Positions 18,731-27,404 of a stretch of 64,000 nt of DNA are shown piece by piece. This DNA is from Plantactinospora endophytica. Its GTDB lineage: Bacteria > Actinomycetota > Actinomycetes > Mycobacteriales > Micromonosporaceae. Within the stretch, counting starts at the first letter, position 1. Every line of letters starts with the position of its first letter. A program made the translations under genes and the position numbers. The stretch is from contig NZ_BONW01000028.1 in the NCBI RefSeq assembly GCF_016862915.1, positions 461,870 to 525,869 of the forward strand, in the 5' to 3' direction. The notes below the pieces were generated by a model. It was not told the origin of the DNA. It saw only the letters and a list, made by a program, of their open reading frames with translations, and did not search any database.

Positions 18731-20476
18731 TCACCGGTCGGTGGTCGACCCGAGGTGGACGTTCCGGTCGTCCGCGTCGAGTATCAGGCTCGTCGGCCAC
18801 CGGTCCCAGGTCCGACCCAGTCCACGGTGCTGCGGCGATCCCTCGTGGACGAAGTTGCGGATGCTGGCGATCATCAGATCCGACAACCTCAGCCGTCCGG
18901 GCCGGTTCTGCCGGCTGAAGGCGTACGAGAAGACGTTGCGGTCGAAGGTGCGGAACACGAAGGGCAGATCGATCGCGTGGACGGCGCCGTACACCTCGTC
19001 GAACGGGGCGGGCTGCTGATTCCAGTCGAACCGGTAGTGGTAGAGCGATCGGTTCCCGCTGCTCGCCAACGCATCCAGCGAATTCCGGTTGATGCCCGTG
19101 AACACCGATTCGGTCAGTGCGGCGGCGGCGTCGTTCCAGCCGCCGGGCCGGTCGACCGGGAGGTATTCGTCGTTGAGCAGATCGGAGGTGGTCAGGGTGC
19201 CGGGACGCTCGGGATCGAACAGGTACTGCATGGTGAACCGGTCGTAGTCGGTCGGCTTGTGCGCCCCGATCGCACTGCCGAAGAGTTTTCCTTCCTCGAG
19301 CGTGTTCCCGGCGAGTACGGGCACGTCGCGACCGACCCCGGACGCGAGTACGCCGTACGGGTCCGACGGGATCACCGTGCCGTCGGCGATGACCGCCGGG
19401 GTCGCGTCGAGCTGGTGCTTGACGAGCACCCGTACCAGGTCGTCGGCGGGGAGGGAGCGGAGCAGCGCGATGTCGCTCAGATCCGGCGCGGGGTGCTCGC
19501 TTCGCACGGCCCGCAGGACGCGACCGGCGTACGCCCGTGCGTCGGCCACACTTCGGGTGCTCAGGCCGCCGCTGAGCGGGATCGCCTTGTCGACCATTCC
19601 GCGTGCCAGTGGGGAGACGAGCAGGGACCAGACGTTCACCGCGCCCGCCGACTGGCCCATGACGCTGATGTTGTCGGAGTCGCCGCCGAACTTCTCGGCG
19701 TTCCGGTCGACGAACCGGAGCGCCTCGACAAGGTCGAGGGTGCCGAAGTTGCCGGACGCCGACAGCGGGTCGCCGCCCCCCAGCCCTTCGGCGTCCAGCC
19801 AGCCGAAGACTCCCACCCGGTAGTTGGCGGTCACCACCACGGCCTGGGCGCGGTTGGCCAGTTCCCGCCCGTCGTACATCGGATCCGCCGAATAGCCGAC
19901 GACATTGCTTCCGCCGTGGACGAAGAAGACGACGGGCAGGTCCCGCCTCGACGTGGCCGGTCGGAAGACGTTCAGCGTCAGGCAGTCCTCTGCGCCGACG
20001 GGTTGCCGCAGGCCGTCGCGTACCGCCAGGTCGTAGAACGGCCCGTTCGGTGACGGGCTGAAGAAGCGCCCCGGCTGCGCGCATCCCGACCCGTAGCGCT
20101 GGGCGGGCCGGACACCCGTCCAGGGCCGGTGTGGTTTCGGTGGACGCCAGCGGAGATCGCCCACCGGCGGCTCGGCGTACGGGATCCCCAGCCACGAGTA
20201 CGTCCCGTTCGACCGGCCCTCGTCCCGCCCGACGATCGGTCCGAGCGTCGTCCGGACCAGGGTCCGGTCCTTTCCCGACCGCAGGATGTCAGCCCTCGAC
20301 GACATGGTGTCGGCCGCCGGCCGTACGGGATCGGCGGAGGCGTCGCCAGGCGGCGCGCTGGCCAGGAGCGCGGCCGTGAGGACGACGCCGAGGATCGGAC
20401 GCCGCAGCGACGACGCGCTGCGACGACGCGCGGCCGGCTCGTGGACGGTGGCGGCTCCGGACGGCATTGCAGGCAT
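18731..20476 (-). CDS. Secreted type-B carboxylesterase
   Basis: 581 residues. Signal peptide in LRRPILGVVLTAALLASAPP (cleavage near residue 48). The alpha/beta-hydrolase carries the type-B signatures EDCLTLNVFRP and nucleophile Ser276 in MGQSAGAVNVW, with the oxyanion HGG in VFFVHGGSNVVG. Family members include p-nitrobenzyl, acetyl-xylan-like and polyester or drug esterases. Its place between GH6/LacI and a tannase-like esterase suggests removal of ester decorations from plant polymers. ATG at 20476 has GAGGAGG upstream. It shares a repeat-rich 342-base divergent intergenic region with the tannase-like gene. Confidence 0.85.
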   Translation of the reverse strand: MPAMPSGAATVHEPAARRRSASSLRRPILGVVLTAALLASAPPGDASADPVRPAADTMSSRADILRSGKDRTLVRTTLGPIVGRDEGRSNGTYSWLGIPYAEPPVGDLRWRPPKPHRPWTGVRPAQRYGSGCAQPGRFFSPSPNGPFYDLAVRDGLRQPVGAEDCLTLNVFRPATSRRDLPVVFFVHGGSNVVGYSADPMYDGRELANRAQAVVVTANYRVGVFGWLDAEGLGGGDPLSASGNFGTLDLVEALRFVDRNAEKFGGDSDNISVMGQSAGAVNVWSLLVSPLARGMVDKAIPLSGGLSTRSVADARAYAGRVLRAVRSEHPAPDLSDIALLRSLPADDLVRVLVKHQLDATPAVIADGTVIPSDPYGVLASGVGRDVPVLAGNTLEEGKLFGSAIGAHKPTDYDRFTMQYLFDPERPGTLTTSDLLNDEYLPVDRPGGWNDAAAALTESVFTGINRNSLDALASSGNRSLYHYRFDWNQQPAPFDEVYGAVHAIDLPFVFRTFDRNVFSYAFSRQNRPGRLRLSDLMIASIRNFVHEGSPQHRGLGRTWDRWPTSLILDADDRNVHLGSTTDR

Positions 20477-20638
20477 CGGCCCGGCCTCCTCGATGTCGAG
20501 CGGAGCGCGGCGTCCAGCCTGGCACGCGGTGTCGCTGCCTCACGCCCTCGCTGCCACTGCGTGCCGCCACTGTGGCATGCGGTGCCGTGGCGGTGCAAGA
20601 GCCAGCCGCTCGGCCGGTCGCTCTGTCCTTCCTCGACG

Positions 20639-20718
20639 GAGCGCTCCTCCGACCGAGCGCTCCTTCGACCGAACGCTCCTTCGGCCGAACGCTCCTTCGA
20701 CCGAACGCCCCTTCGGCC
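20639..20718. repeat. Five tandem 16-bp repeats in a divergent promoter region
   Basis: Five contiguous 16-base units of consensus GARCGCTCCTTCGRCC, exactly 80 bases, at 20639, 20655, 20671, 20687 and 20703. Junctions create TTCGGCCGAA, a perfect 10-bp palindrome. They lie between the divergent carboxylesterase and tannase-like genes. Units are contiguous without spacers. They could be iterated operator sites or a slippage-prone simple repeat. Confidence 0.9.
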
Positions 20719-20818
20719 GAGCCCCTTGCGGGTGCCTGTGACGCATGGCACAGTGAGCGGCACTCAGTGCCGTCTGTGAGCGGACTGGCGGCACAGCGTG
20801 CGATCCAGGAGGTCCGCA

Positions 20819-22480
20819 ATGCGTAGAGTGCTGCGAGTTCGTGAAAGATCGAGGCGAGTCCTCGCCGGGCTGACGCTCGGCACCGCGCTGGTGAGCGCGA
20901 CGGCGGTCCTCGGGCCCGGGCCCGCCACCGCCACGGTGGGCACGGTCCCGAACTGCGCCGGGCTGGCGGCGGAGAGGTTTCCGGCGTCGGCGATCAGCCT
21001 GCCGACCAGCGGCGGCCGGGTCGAGTCGGCATCACCGGCGAACCAGGTCGTCGGTGCCGAGACCATCGAGTACTGCAACGTCCGCGCGGCGCTCTCTCCG
21101 GTCGACCCCTCCGCGCCGGAGATCAAACTGCAGGTCGGCATGCCTGTCGACTGGAACCGCGACACGATGATGTTCGGCGGCGGCGGATACAACGGAACGA
21201 TCCCGAACATCGCCCAGAACGTGCCGTTCGGCCGTCCCGACCGACCGACGCCGCTGGCCCGGGGATACGTGACGTACGCCAGCGACTCCGGCCACCAGGC
21301 AGGCCCCGCCGGGTCCCTGGACGGGTCCTTCGGCGCCAACGACGAGGCACTTCGGAACTTCGCCGCCGGCGATGCGCTGAAGAAGACCCACGACGTGGCG
21401 ATGTACCTCGTCCGGCGTGGCTACGGTACGAGGCCGGGCCGGACGTACTTCGCGGGCGGCTCGACGGGCGGCCGCGAGGCTCTCGTCGTCGCGCAACGGT
21501 GGCCGGACGCCTTCGACGGGGTCATCTCCGCCTACCCCGCCTGGAACAACACGGCCGAGGTCCTCTACCTGGGACACCTCGCCCGGATGATGGCCCGACC
21601 CGGCGCGTTTCCGGGGACCGACAAGCAGGGCCTGCTCTACGACAGCGTGATGGCGGCCTGCGACGGGCGGGACGGTCTCCAGGACAGGATCGTCTCGAAC
21701 CTCGACGGCTGCGACTTCGACCCCCGCGTGCTGCGCTGCCCCCGAGGTGTCGACACCGGGCCGACCTGCCTCTCCGATCCGCAGATCACGTCGGTGGTCG
21801 CCGCGTCCACGCCGTTCGGCTGGCCGTACCGGCTCGCCAGTGGCGAGCGGTACTACCCTGGCTTCCCCTTCCTGTCCGGCGCCGACATGAGGACGCCGAT
21901 CCTCGGCTTCGGCACCTCCGCGCCCGCCAACCCCATGCCGGTGACGAGCGGGTACGGCGCCCAGTACTGGGACCAGTGGGTGAAGTACTTCCTGACCAGG
22001 GACCCGGGCCACAACTCCCTGGACGTCGACCCCCGGCGACCGGGGAAGTGGCTGCCCCGGATCAGCCACCTCTCCAGCATCCAGGATCGCAACGACGCGG
22101 ATCTGCGTCCCTTCGCGCGGTCCGGCGGACGACTGCTGCTGTTGCACGGCGCTGCGGACGAACTGGTCTCGCACCGCTCGACCAACGACTACTACCAGCG
22201 GGTGCGCGACACGGTGGGTCCCGGGAGGACGGTGGAGTTCCTGCGGTACTACCTGGTGCCGGGCGCGAACCACGCCAACTTCGGTGCCCCCGCGTTCGCC
22301 GCCACCTGGGACTCGCTCTCCGCCCTCGAAGACTGGGTCGAGGAGGGACGGCCGCCGGTGGAGCCGTCGGTGCTGGACAGCAGGAACGGCAGAACCCGCC
22401 CGCTCTGCGAGTACCCGCGCTGGCCGAAGTACCGCTCCGGTGATCCCGACAGCGCCCAGAGCTTCGAGTGTGCGCGTTGA
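20819..22480 (+). CDS. Secreted tannase/feruloyl-esterase-family hydrolase
   Basis: 553 residues; ATG at 20819 with AGGAGG 6 bases upstream; signal peptide ends near PATA (about residue 42). The tannase-family alpha/beta hydrolase is seen in MMFGGGGYNGTIPNIAQ, YASDSGHQAG, nucleophile Ser215 in YFAGGSTGGREAL, Asp447 in HGAADELV and His485 in PGANHANF. Family members cleave galloyl, feruloyl, chlorogenate or MHET esters. The family's CS-D-HC disulfide is absent: the residue before Ser is Gly and after His is Ala. Followed 24 bases later by the Liv-type importer genes, so released aromatic acids are candidate transport substrates. Confidence 0.85.
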   Translation: MRRVLRVRERSRRVLAGLTLGTALVSATAVLGPGPATATVGTVPNCAGLAAERFPASAISLPTSGGRVESASPANQVVGAETIEYCNVRAALSPVDPSAPEIKLQVGMPVDWNRDTMMFGGGGYNGTIPNIAQNVPFGRPDRPTPLARGYVTYASDSGHQAGPAGSLDGSFGANDEALRNFAAGDALKKTHDVAMYLVRRGYGTRPGRTYFAGGSTGGREALVVAQRWPDAFDGVISAYPAWNNTAEVLYLGHLARMMARPGAFPGTDKQGLLYDSVMAACDGRDGLQDRIVSNLDGCDFDPRVLRCPRGVDTGPTCLSDPQITSVVAASTPFGWPYRLASGERYYPGFPFLSGADMRTPILGFGTSAPANPMPVTSGYGAQYWDQWVKYFLTRDPGHNSLDVDPRRPGKWLPRISHLSSIQDRNDADLRPFARSGGRLLLLHGAADELVSHRSTNDYYQRVRDTVGPGRTVEFLRYYLVPGANHANFGAPAFAATWDSLSALEDWVEEGRPPVEPSVLDSRNGRTRPLCEYPRWPKYRSGDPDSAQSFECAR

Positions 22481-22504
22481 CGTCGGCCGACCAGGAGGAG
22501 AGAC

Positions 22505-22573
22505 ATGCCAGCGACGCTGCTCGCCCTGCGGAGCGCGGCGGCGCCGACGACGGGCCGGACGGCGGCGCCGTGA
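22505..22573 (+). CDS. 22-codon leader ORF coupled to livG
   Basis: ATG at 22505 is preceded by AGGAGGAG, the best ribosome site of the interval. The frame codes for 22 residues (MPATLLALRSAAAPTTGR-TAAP) and stops at TGA 22571-22573, which overlaps the GTG start of the ATPase gene as GTGA. It may serve to deliver ribosomes to the ATPase gene. An alternative is that a one-base change has split off the true N-terminus of the ATPase. Confidence 0.45.
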   Translation: MPATLLALRSAAAPTTGRTAAP

Positions 22574-23334
22574 CGGCGGGCGGTCGGGTGGCGGTGCGGA
22601 CGCGGGCCCTGACCAAGGTGTTCCGGGGCTTCCGCGCGGTCGACTCGGTGGACCTTGAGGTCCGGGAGGGCACCGTGCACGCGCTGGTGGGTCCCAACGG
22701 CGCGGGGAAGACCACGTTGTTCAACCTGCTGACCGGTTTCGTCACCCCGACCTCCGGGACGATCACCGTGTTCGACGAGGACGTCACCGGTCAGCAGCCC
22801 GAGCAGGTCGCGCGGCGCGGCGTGGCCAGGTCGTTCCAGATCACCAGCCTCTTCGAGACCCTGACCAGCCGCGAGCACGTGGAACTCGCGCTCCAGGGGC
22901 TGACCAGCCAGGGGTTCCGGTTCTGGCGGTCGGAGAAGCTGCTCGGCAGGCACCGCGCCCGGGTGGACGAACTGCTCGGCCAGGTGGGGCTGACGCCGCT
23001 GGCGGAGAAGCCGGTCGGACTGCTCGCCTACGGGCAGAAGCGTGCGCTGGAGATGGCACTGGTGCTGGCGCTGGACCCCCGCGTGATGCTCCTCGACGAG
23101 CCGACGGCCGGGATGGGGATCGAGGACGTCGACCGCACCATCGAGCTGGTCCGGCGCATCGCGGCCGGCCGTACCGTGGTGTTCGTCGACCACAACATGC
23201 ACGTGGTCGGCAGCCTGGCCGACCGGGTGACGGTGCTACAGCAGGGCAGGGTCCTGGCCGAGGGCGCCTACGACGAGGTCCGCAACGACGAACGGGTGAT
23301 CACCGCCTACCTGGGCGAGGCCGACCATGCTTGA
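22570..23334 (+). CDS. livG: Branched-chain/aromatic-type ABC transporter ATPase (LivG-like)
   Basis: 254 residues. Walker A GPNGAGKT, the LivG-typical GVARSFQITSLFETLT, a degenerate signature LLAYGQKRALEMALVL, Walker B VMLLDEPTAGM and the switch His in VFVDHNMHVVG. First ATPase of a HAAT importer. The GTG at 22570 overlaps the stop of a short upstream ORF that has the strong ribosome site. It overlaps livF by 8 bases. In the context of the tannase-like enzyme the transported ligand may be an aromatic acid rather than an amino acid; that is inference. Confidence 0.88.
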   Translation: MTAGGRVAVRTRALTKVFRGFRAVDSVDLEVREGTVHALVGPNGAGKTTLFNLLTGFVTPTSGTITVFDEDVTGQQPEQVARRGVARSFQITSLFETLTSREHVELALQGLTSQGFRFWRSEKLLGRHRARVDELLGQVGLTPLAEKPVGLLAYGQKRALEMALVLALDPRVMLLDEPTAGMGIEDVDRTIELVRRIAAGRTVVFVDHNMHVVGSLADRVTVLQQGRVLAEGAYDEVRNDERVITAYLGEADHA

Positions 23335-24019
23335 AGTCACCGGCCTGCGGGCCTGGTACGGCGAGGCGCAGGCGCTGCACGGGGTGGACGTACGCGTGGC
23401 GGAGGGCGAGGTCGTCACCCTGGTCGGACGCAACGGCGCCGGCAAGACCACCCTGGTGCGGTGCCTGATCGGTCTGCACCGGCAGGCCGGCGGCACCGTC
23501 TCCTTCCTCGGCCGCGACGTCAGCCGGTTGCCGGCGCACCAGCGGGCGCGGGCCGGCATGGGATGGGTCCAGGACGACCGGGGCATCTACGCCAGCCTCA
23601 CCGTCGAGGAGAACCTGCTCCTTCCGCCGAAGGTCTCCGACCGGGCCTGGACGCTGGAGCGGATCTACGAGGCGTTCCCGGTACTCGCCGAGCGCCGCAA
23701 GGCGTCGGGCAGCACGCTGTCGGGTGGGGAGCAGCAGATGCTCGCCATCGCCAGGGCGCTCGGGACCGGTGCCCGGCTGCTGCTGATGGACGAGCCCTCC
23801 GAGGGCCTGGCCCCGGTGGTGGTGGCCCGGATCGGCGCGATCATCCGCGAGATCAAGGCCACCGGCGTCGGCGTGCTGCTCATCGAGCAGAACGTCAAGT
23901 TCGCCGCCACCGTGGCCGACCGGCACTACCTGCTCAGCCAGGGCCGCATCGTCGAGACCCTCGACAACGCCGACCTGCGGCGGCGCGAGGGCGAACTCCT
24001 CAAACACCTCGGCATCTGA
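23327..24019 (+). CDS. livF: ABC transporter ATPase (LivF-like)
   Basis: 230 residues, standard length. Walker A GRNGAGKT, the LivF-typical MGWVQDDRGIYASLTVEENL, signature LSGGEQQMLAIARAL, Walker B LLLMDEPSEGLAP and LLIEQNVKFA. It pairs with LivG to power the LivH/LivM channel. The ATG lies inside the end of livG (8-base overlap), giving strict coupling, and 49 bases separate it from the binding-protein gene. Confidence 0.92.
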   Translation: MLEVTGLRAWYGEAQALHGVDVRVAEGEVVTLVGRNGAGKTTLVRCLIGLHRQAGGTVSFLGRDVSRLPAHQRARAGMGWVQDDRGIYASLTVEENLLLPPKVSDRAWTLERIYEAFPVLAERRKASGSTLSGGEQQMLAIARALGTGARLLLMDEPSEGLAPVVVARIGAIIREIKATGVGVLLIEQNVKFAATVADRHYLLSQGRIVETLDNADLRRREGELLKHLGI

Positions 24020-24068
24020 CCGCTCGATCAGACGACGCGACACACCGACGGACATCAGGAGAGCCACC

Positions 24069-25313
24069 ATGAGAAGCAAGCGAATTGGGGCCGGTGCCTC
24101 GGCCATGACGGCCGTACTGCTCCTCGGCGCCTGTGGCGGCGGCGGACCCGGGGGATCGGACGGCGACTTCACGGAGGGCAAGCTGGTGCTGGCGGTGCTC
24201 AACGACCAGTCCGGCATCTACAAGGACGCGTCCGGACCCAACTCCGTGAAAGCGGTCCGGATGGCCGTGGCCGACTACCAGAAGAAGTACGGCGACAGGG
24301 CCGTCGTCGACGAGATCGAGGTGACGTCGACCGACCACCAGAACAAGCCGGACATCGCCAACAGCAAGGCTTCGGAGCTGTACGAGCGCGGGGGAGCGGA
24401 CGTCATCCTCGACGTGCCGACCTCGTCCGCCGCCCTGGCCGTCGCCAACCAGGCGAAGAAGCACAAGCGGGTGTTCCTCGACGTGAGCGCGGCGACCACC
24501 GAACTGACCGGCGGCCAGTGCAACAAGTACACCTTCCAGTGGGCGTACAACACCTACATGCTCGCCAACGGCACGGGTACGACGGTCACCGAGAACGGCG
24601 GCAAGAACTGGCAGATCATCTATCCCGACTACGAGTTCGGCCAGAACATGACCAGGTCCTTCACGGAGGCGATCAAGAAGGCCGGTGGCACGGTGCAGGG
24701 CACCATCCCGACGCCGTTCCCGAACGACAACTTCGCGACCTTCCTCACCAAGGCCGGCAGCACCAACCCCGACGTGATCGGAACGATGCAGGCGGGCGGC
24801 GACCTGATCAACGTGGTCAAGCAGTTCAACGAGTCGGGCCTGAAGGAGAAGGGCATCGACCTGGCCGTCGGACTGATGCTCATCACCGACATCCACTCGT
24901 TGGGCGTGGACCAGTTCGCCGGCACGATGTTCACCGACGCCTGGTACTGGAACATGGACGCCGAGTCGCGCGCCTGGGCGGACCGGTTCCGGGACGAGAC
25001 CGGCACCCGCCCGACCTTCGAACACGCCGGCAACTATTCCGCCGCGCTGCAATACCTGGAGGCGGTCCAGGAGGCCGGCACCGACGACGCCGACGCGGTC
25101 GTCGGCAAGCTCGAGGGCAAGAAGATCAACGACGTGTTCCTGCGCAACGGCGAGATCCGCGCCAAGGACCACCTCGTCGTCCACGACGCGTACCTCGCCC
25201 GGGTCAAGAAGCCGTCGGAGGTGAAGGAGGACTGGGACTACGAGGAGATCGTGACCACGATTCCCGCGGCGAAGGCGTTCCCTCCCGCCGAAGCGTCCAA
25301 CTGCTCCCTGTGA
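24069..25313 (+). CDS. HAAT-family ABC transporter substrate-binding lipoprotein
   Basis: 414 residues. Lipobox LLLGAC (Cys near residue 22) followed by a GGGGPGG linker. The fold is type-I periplasmic binding protein of the Leu/Ile/Val family: KLVLAVLNDQSGIYKDASGP, then VDEIEVTSTDHQNKPDIANS, and IIYPDYEFGQNMTRSFTEAI. Such proteins bind amino acids, amides, urea or aromatic acids. The GGC-QCNKYTF segment and late SNCSL hold the only other cysteines. Encoded between the ATPases and the permeases and followed by a stem-loop, which usually lets the binding protein be made in excess. Confidence 0.9.
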   Translation: MRSKRIGAGASAMTAVLLLGACGGGGPGGSDGDFTEGKLVLAVLNDQSGIYKDASGPNSVKAVRMAVADYQKKYGDRAVVDEIEVTSTDHQNKPDIANSKASELYERGGADVILDVPTSSAALAVANQAKKHKRVFLDVSAATTELTGGQCNKYTFQWAYNTYMLANGTGTTVTENGGKNWQIIYPDYEFGQNMTRSFTEAIKKAGGTVQGTIPTPFPNDNFATFLTKAGSTNPDVIGTMQAGGDLINVVKQFNESGLKEKGIDLAVGLMLITDIHSLGVDQFAGTMFTDAWYWNMDAESRAWADRFRDETGTRPTFEHAGNYSAALQYLEAVQEAGTDDADAVVGKLEGKKINDVFLRNGEIRAKDHLVVHDAYLARVKKPSEVKEDWDYEEIVTTIPAAKAFPPAEASNCSL

Positions 25314-25335
25314 GCGGGTGATCCGGCTTCGTGAG

Positions 25336-25361
25336 CCCTGGGCGTCTCCGGGCGCCCAGGG
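25336..25361 (+). terminator. Intra-operon stem-loop after the binding-protein gene
   Basis: CCCTGGGCG (25336-25344) pairs perfectly with CGCCCAGGG (25353-25361) around an 8-base loop, 22 bases after the stop and before livH. It probably acts as a partial terminator or 3' mRNA stabiliser giving higher binding-protein levels. Confidence 0.6.
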
Positions 25362-25382
25362 TCGGCACCGGGAAGGAAACTC

Positions 25383-26255
25383 ATGAACGCAGTGCTGCAG
25401 TACGCCGTACAGGGCCTGGCGGCCGGCAGCTTCTACGCGCTGGCCGCCCTGGGGCTCGCGATCATCTTCGGGGTCCTGGGCGTGGTGAACTTCGCCCACG
25501 GCGCGTTCTACATGCTCGGCGCGGTCACCGCCGCCGTCCTGCTCGACACCCTGGCGCTTCCGCTGTGGTGGTCGCTGCTGGTGGTGCCGGTGCTGATGTT
25601 CGGCTTCGGCGTCGTGGTGGAGCGGCTGCTGGTGCAGTGGCTGCTCCGGCTCGACCCGCTCTACAACTTCCTGCTCACCTTCGGCCTCACCCTGGTCCTC
25701 GTCGAGTTGGTCAAGCAGCGGTACGGCGTCTCCGGGCTGCCGTACAAGCTTCCGGGTGCGCTCTCCGGACGCGTCGACCTGGCCGGTGTCGTGCTGCCGC
25801 GCTACCAGCTGTTCGTCTTCCTCTTCTCCGTGGCGATCTGCGTGCTCGTCTGGGTGGTGATGACGCGGACCAGGGTCGGCATGATCGTCCGGGCGTCGAC
25901 CGAGAAGCCCGAACTCGCCCGCGCCCTGGGCATCAACGTGGGCCGCTGGGTGACTCCGGTCTTCGGCTTCGGCGTCGCGCTCGCCGGCCTGGCCGGGGTG
26001 CTCGCCGCACCGTTCCGGGCGATCACGGCCGACATGGGCAACAACTTCGCGATCATCCTGTTCGCGGTGGTGGTCATCGGGGGGCTCGGCTCGATCGTCG
26101 GCGCCGTGGTCGCGGGTTTCCTGGTCGGCCTGGTGGAGGCGTTCGGGCAGGCGTACGCCCCGACGTTCGCGCAGATCCTGATCTTCGTACTGATGGCCCT
26201 GATCATCCTGGTCCGTCCCGCCGGGTTGTTCGGACGCAAGGAGGCGACAGCATGA
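25383..26255 (+). CDS. livH: ABC transporter permease (LivH-like)
   Basis: 290 residues, normal length, with about eight membrane helices. Begins QYAVQGLAAGSFYALAALGL with the family-typical GVVNFAHGAFYMLGA, and includes TRTRVGMIVRASTEKPELAR with ALGINVGRW, the cytoplasmic ATPase-contact loop. GGAAGGAAA precedes the ATG. Its stop overlaps livM as ATGA (26252-26255), so both permease subunits are made together. Confidence 0.92.
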   Translation: MNAVLQYAVQGLAAGSFYALAALGLAIIFGVLGVVNFAHGAFYMLGAVTAAVLLDTLALPLWWSLLVVPVLMFGFGVVVERLLVQWLLRLDPLYNFLLTFGLTLVLVELVKQRYGVSGLPYKLPGALSGRVDLAGVVLPRYQLFVFLFSVAICVLVWVVMTRTRVGMIVRASTEKPELARALGINVGRWVTPVFGFGVALAGLAGVLAAPFRAITADMGNNFAIILFAVVVIGGLGSIVGAVVAGFLVGLVEAFGQAYAPTFAQILIFVLMALIILVRPAGLFGRKEATA

Positions 26256-27304
26256 CCCGGTCGGTGGTTGACGAGGCACCGGTCACCGAGGCGCCCGCCC
26301 CGGTCGCCGGAAGCGACCCGAGGCTGCGCTGGGTGCTGCTCTCCGCCGGCCTGGTGGCGGCGCTGGCGCTGCCCTGGTTCGTCTATCCGCCGGTGGCGAT
26401 GGACATCGTGGCGATGGCGCTGTTCGCGATCGCCCTGGACATCCTGCTCGGCTACACGGGCCTGCTCTCCTTCGGACACGCGGCGTTCTGGGGCAGCTCG
26501 GCGTACGTGACGGGGCTGATCGCGACGCACTACGGCGTACCGTTTCCGCTGGCCGTCGTCGGCGGCGCGGTGTTCGCGATGATCCTCGCCCTTCCGGTCG
26601 GATATCCGTCGGTACGCCGGTCCGGAATCTACTTCGCGATGGTGACCCTCGCCTTCGCGCAGATGGTCTACTTCATCGGTTACCAGTGGAGCGACCTGAC
26701 GGGCGGCGAGAACGGGCTCCAGGGCGTGCCCCGGACGTTCTTCGGCATCGAGCTGGTGGAGACCGAGTCGTTCTATTTCTACTACGCGGCACTGCCGATC
26801 CTGCTGTTCGGCATGTGGGCGGCCTGGCGGATCGTGCACTCGCCGTTCGGGCGCGTCCTCGTGTCGATCCGGGACAACACCCAGCGGGCCCGGGCACTCG
26901 GCTACGAGGTGGACAAATACAAGATCATCGCCTTCGTGCTCTCGGCCGGACTGACCGGCCTGGCCGGCGGCGTGTTCGCCATCAACCACGGTTTCGTCGC
27001 GCTGACCGAACTGCACTGGAGCACCTCGGGCGAGGTCGTGCTGATGACGGTACTGGGCGGAATCGGCACGCTCTGGGGCGGTATCCTGGGCGCCTTCCTG
27101 GCCGTGATGCTCGCCGACTACCTCGCCTCGTCCGGCTTCGACGGCATCGACCTGGTCACCGGCTCGGTCTTCGTCCTCGTGGTGCTGCTGTTCCGCCGGG
27201 GGATCTGGGGTACCGTTCGTCACCAATGGCTGGCCTGGCAGCAGCGCCGTACGTCGTCGCGGCGCACGTCGGCCGGTGCCGACCCGGCGGAGCGCGGGCC
27301 GTGA
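26252..27304 (+). CDS. livM: ABC transporter permease (LivM-like)
   Basis: 350 residues with about ten membrane helices. Contains the LivM hallmarks LLGYTGLLSFGHAAFWGSSA and FGRVLVSIRDNTQRARALGY, the latter contacting the ATPase. AAGGAGG lies 7 bases upstream, inside livH. Last transporter gene; a C-terminal Arg-rich tail (WQQRRTSSRRTSAGADP) is cytoplasmic. No terminator before the regulator gene that follows 100 bases on. Confidence 0.92.
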   Translation: MTRSVVDEAPVTEAPAPVAGSDPRLRWVLLSAGLVAALALPWFVYPPVAMDIVAMALFAIALDILLGYTGLLSFGHAAFWGSSAYVTGLIATHYGVPFPLAVVGGAVFAMILALPVGYPSVRRSGIYFAMVTLAFAQMVYFIGYQWSDLTGGENGLQGVPRTFFGIELVETESFYFYYAALPILLFGMWAAWRIVHSPFGRVLVSIRDNTQRARALGYEVDKYKIIAFVLSAGLTGLAGGVFAINHGFVALTELHWSTSGEVVLMTVLGGIGTLWGGILGAFLAVMLADYLASSGFDGIDLVTGSVFVLVVLLFRRGIWGTVRHQWLAWQQRRTSSRRTSAGADPAERGP

Positions 27305-27404
27305 GCCGCTGCGGGGGCAGCGCGGGGTCACCGAGTTCGACAAACCTTACGATTTGCGGGAACCGAGCTTCGCGCCACATCACACCAGGAGAGGGCACCT
27401 GTCG

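Noticed and set aside
20639..20718. CRISPR array
   Set aside because: Units are 16 bases and contiguous with no spacers, and there are no cas genes in the window.
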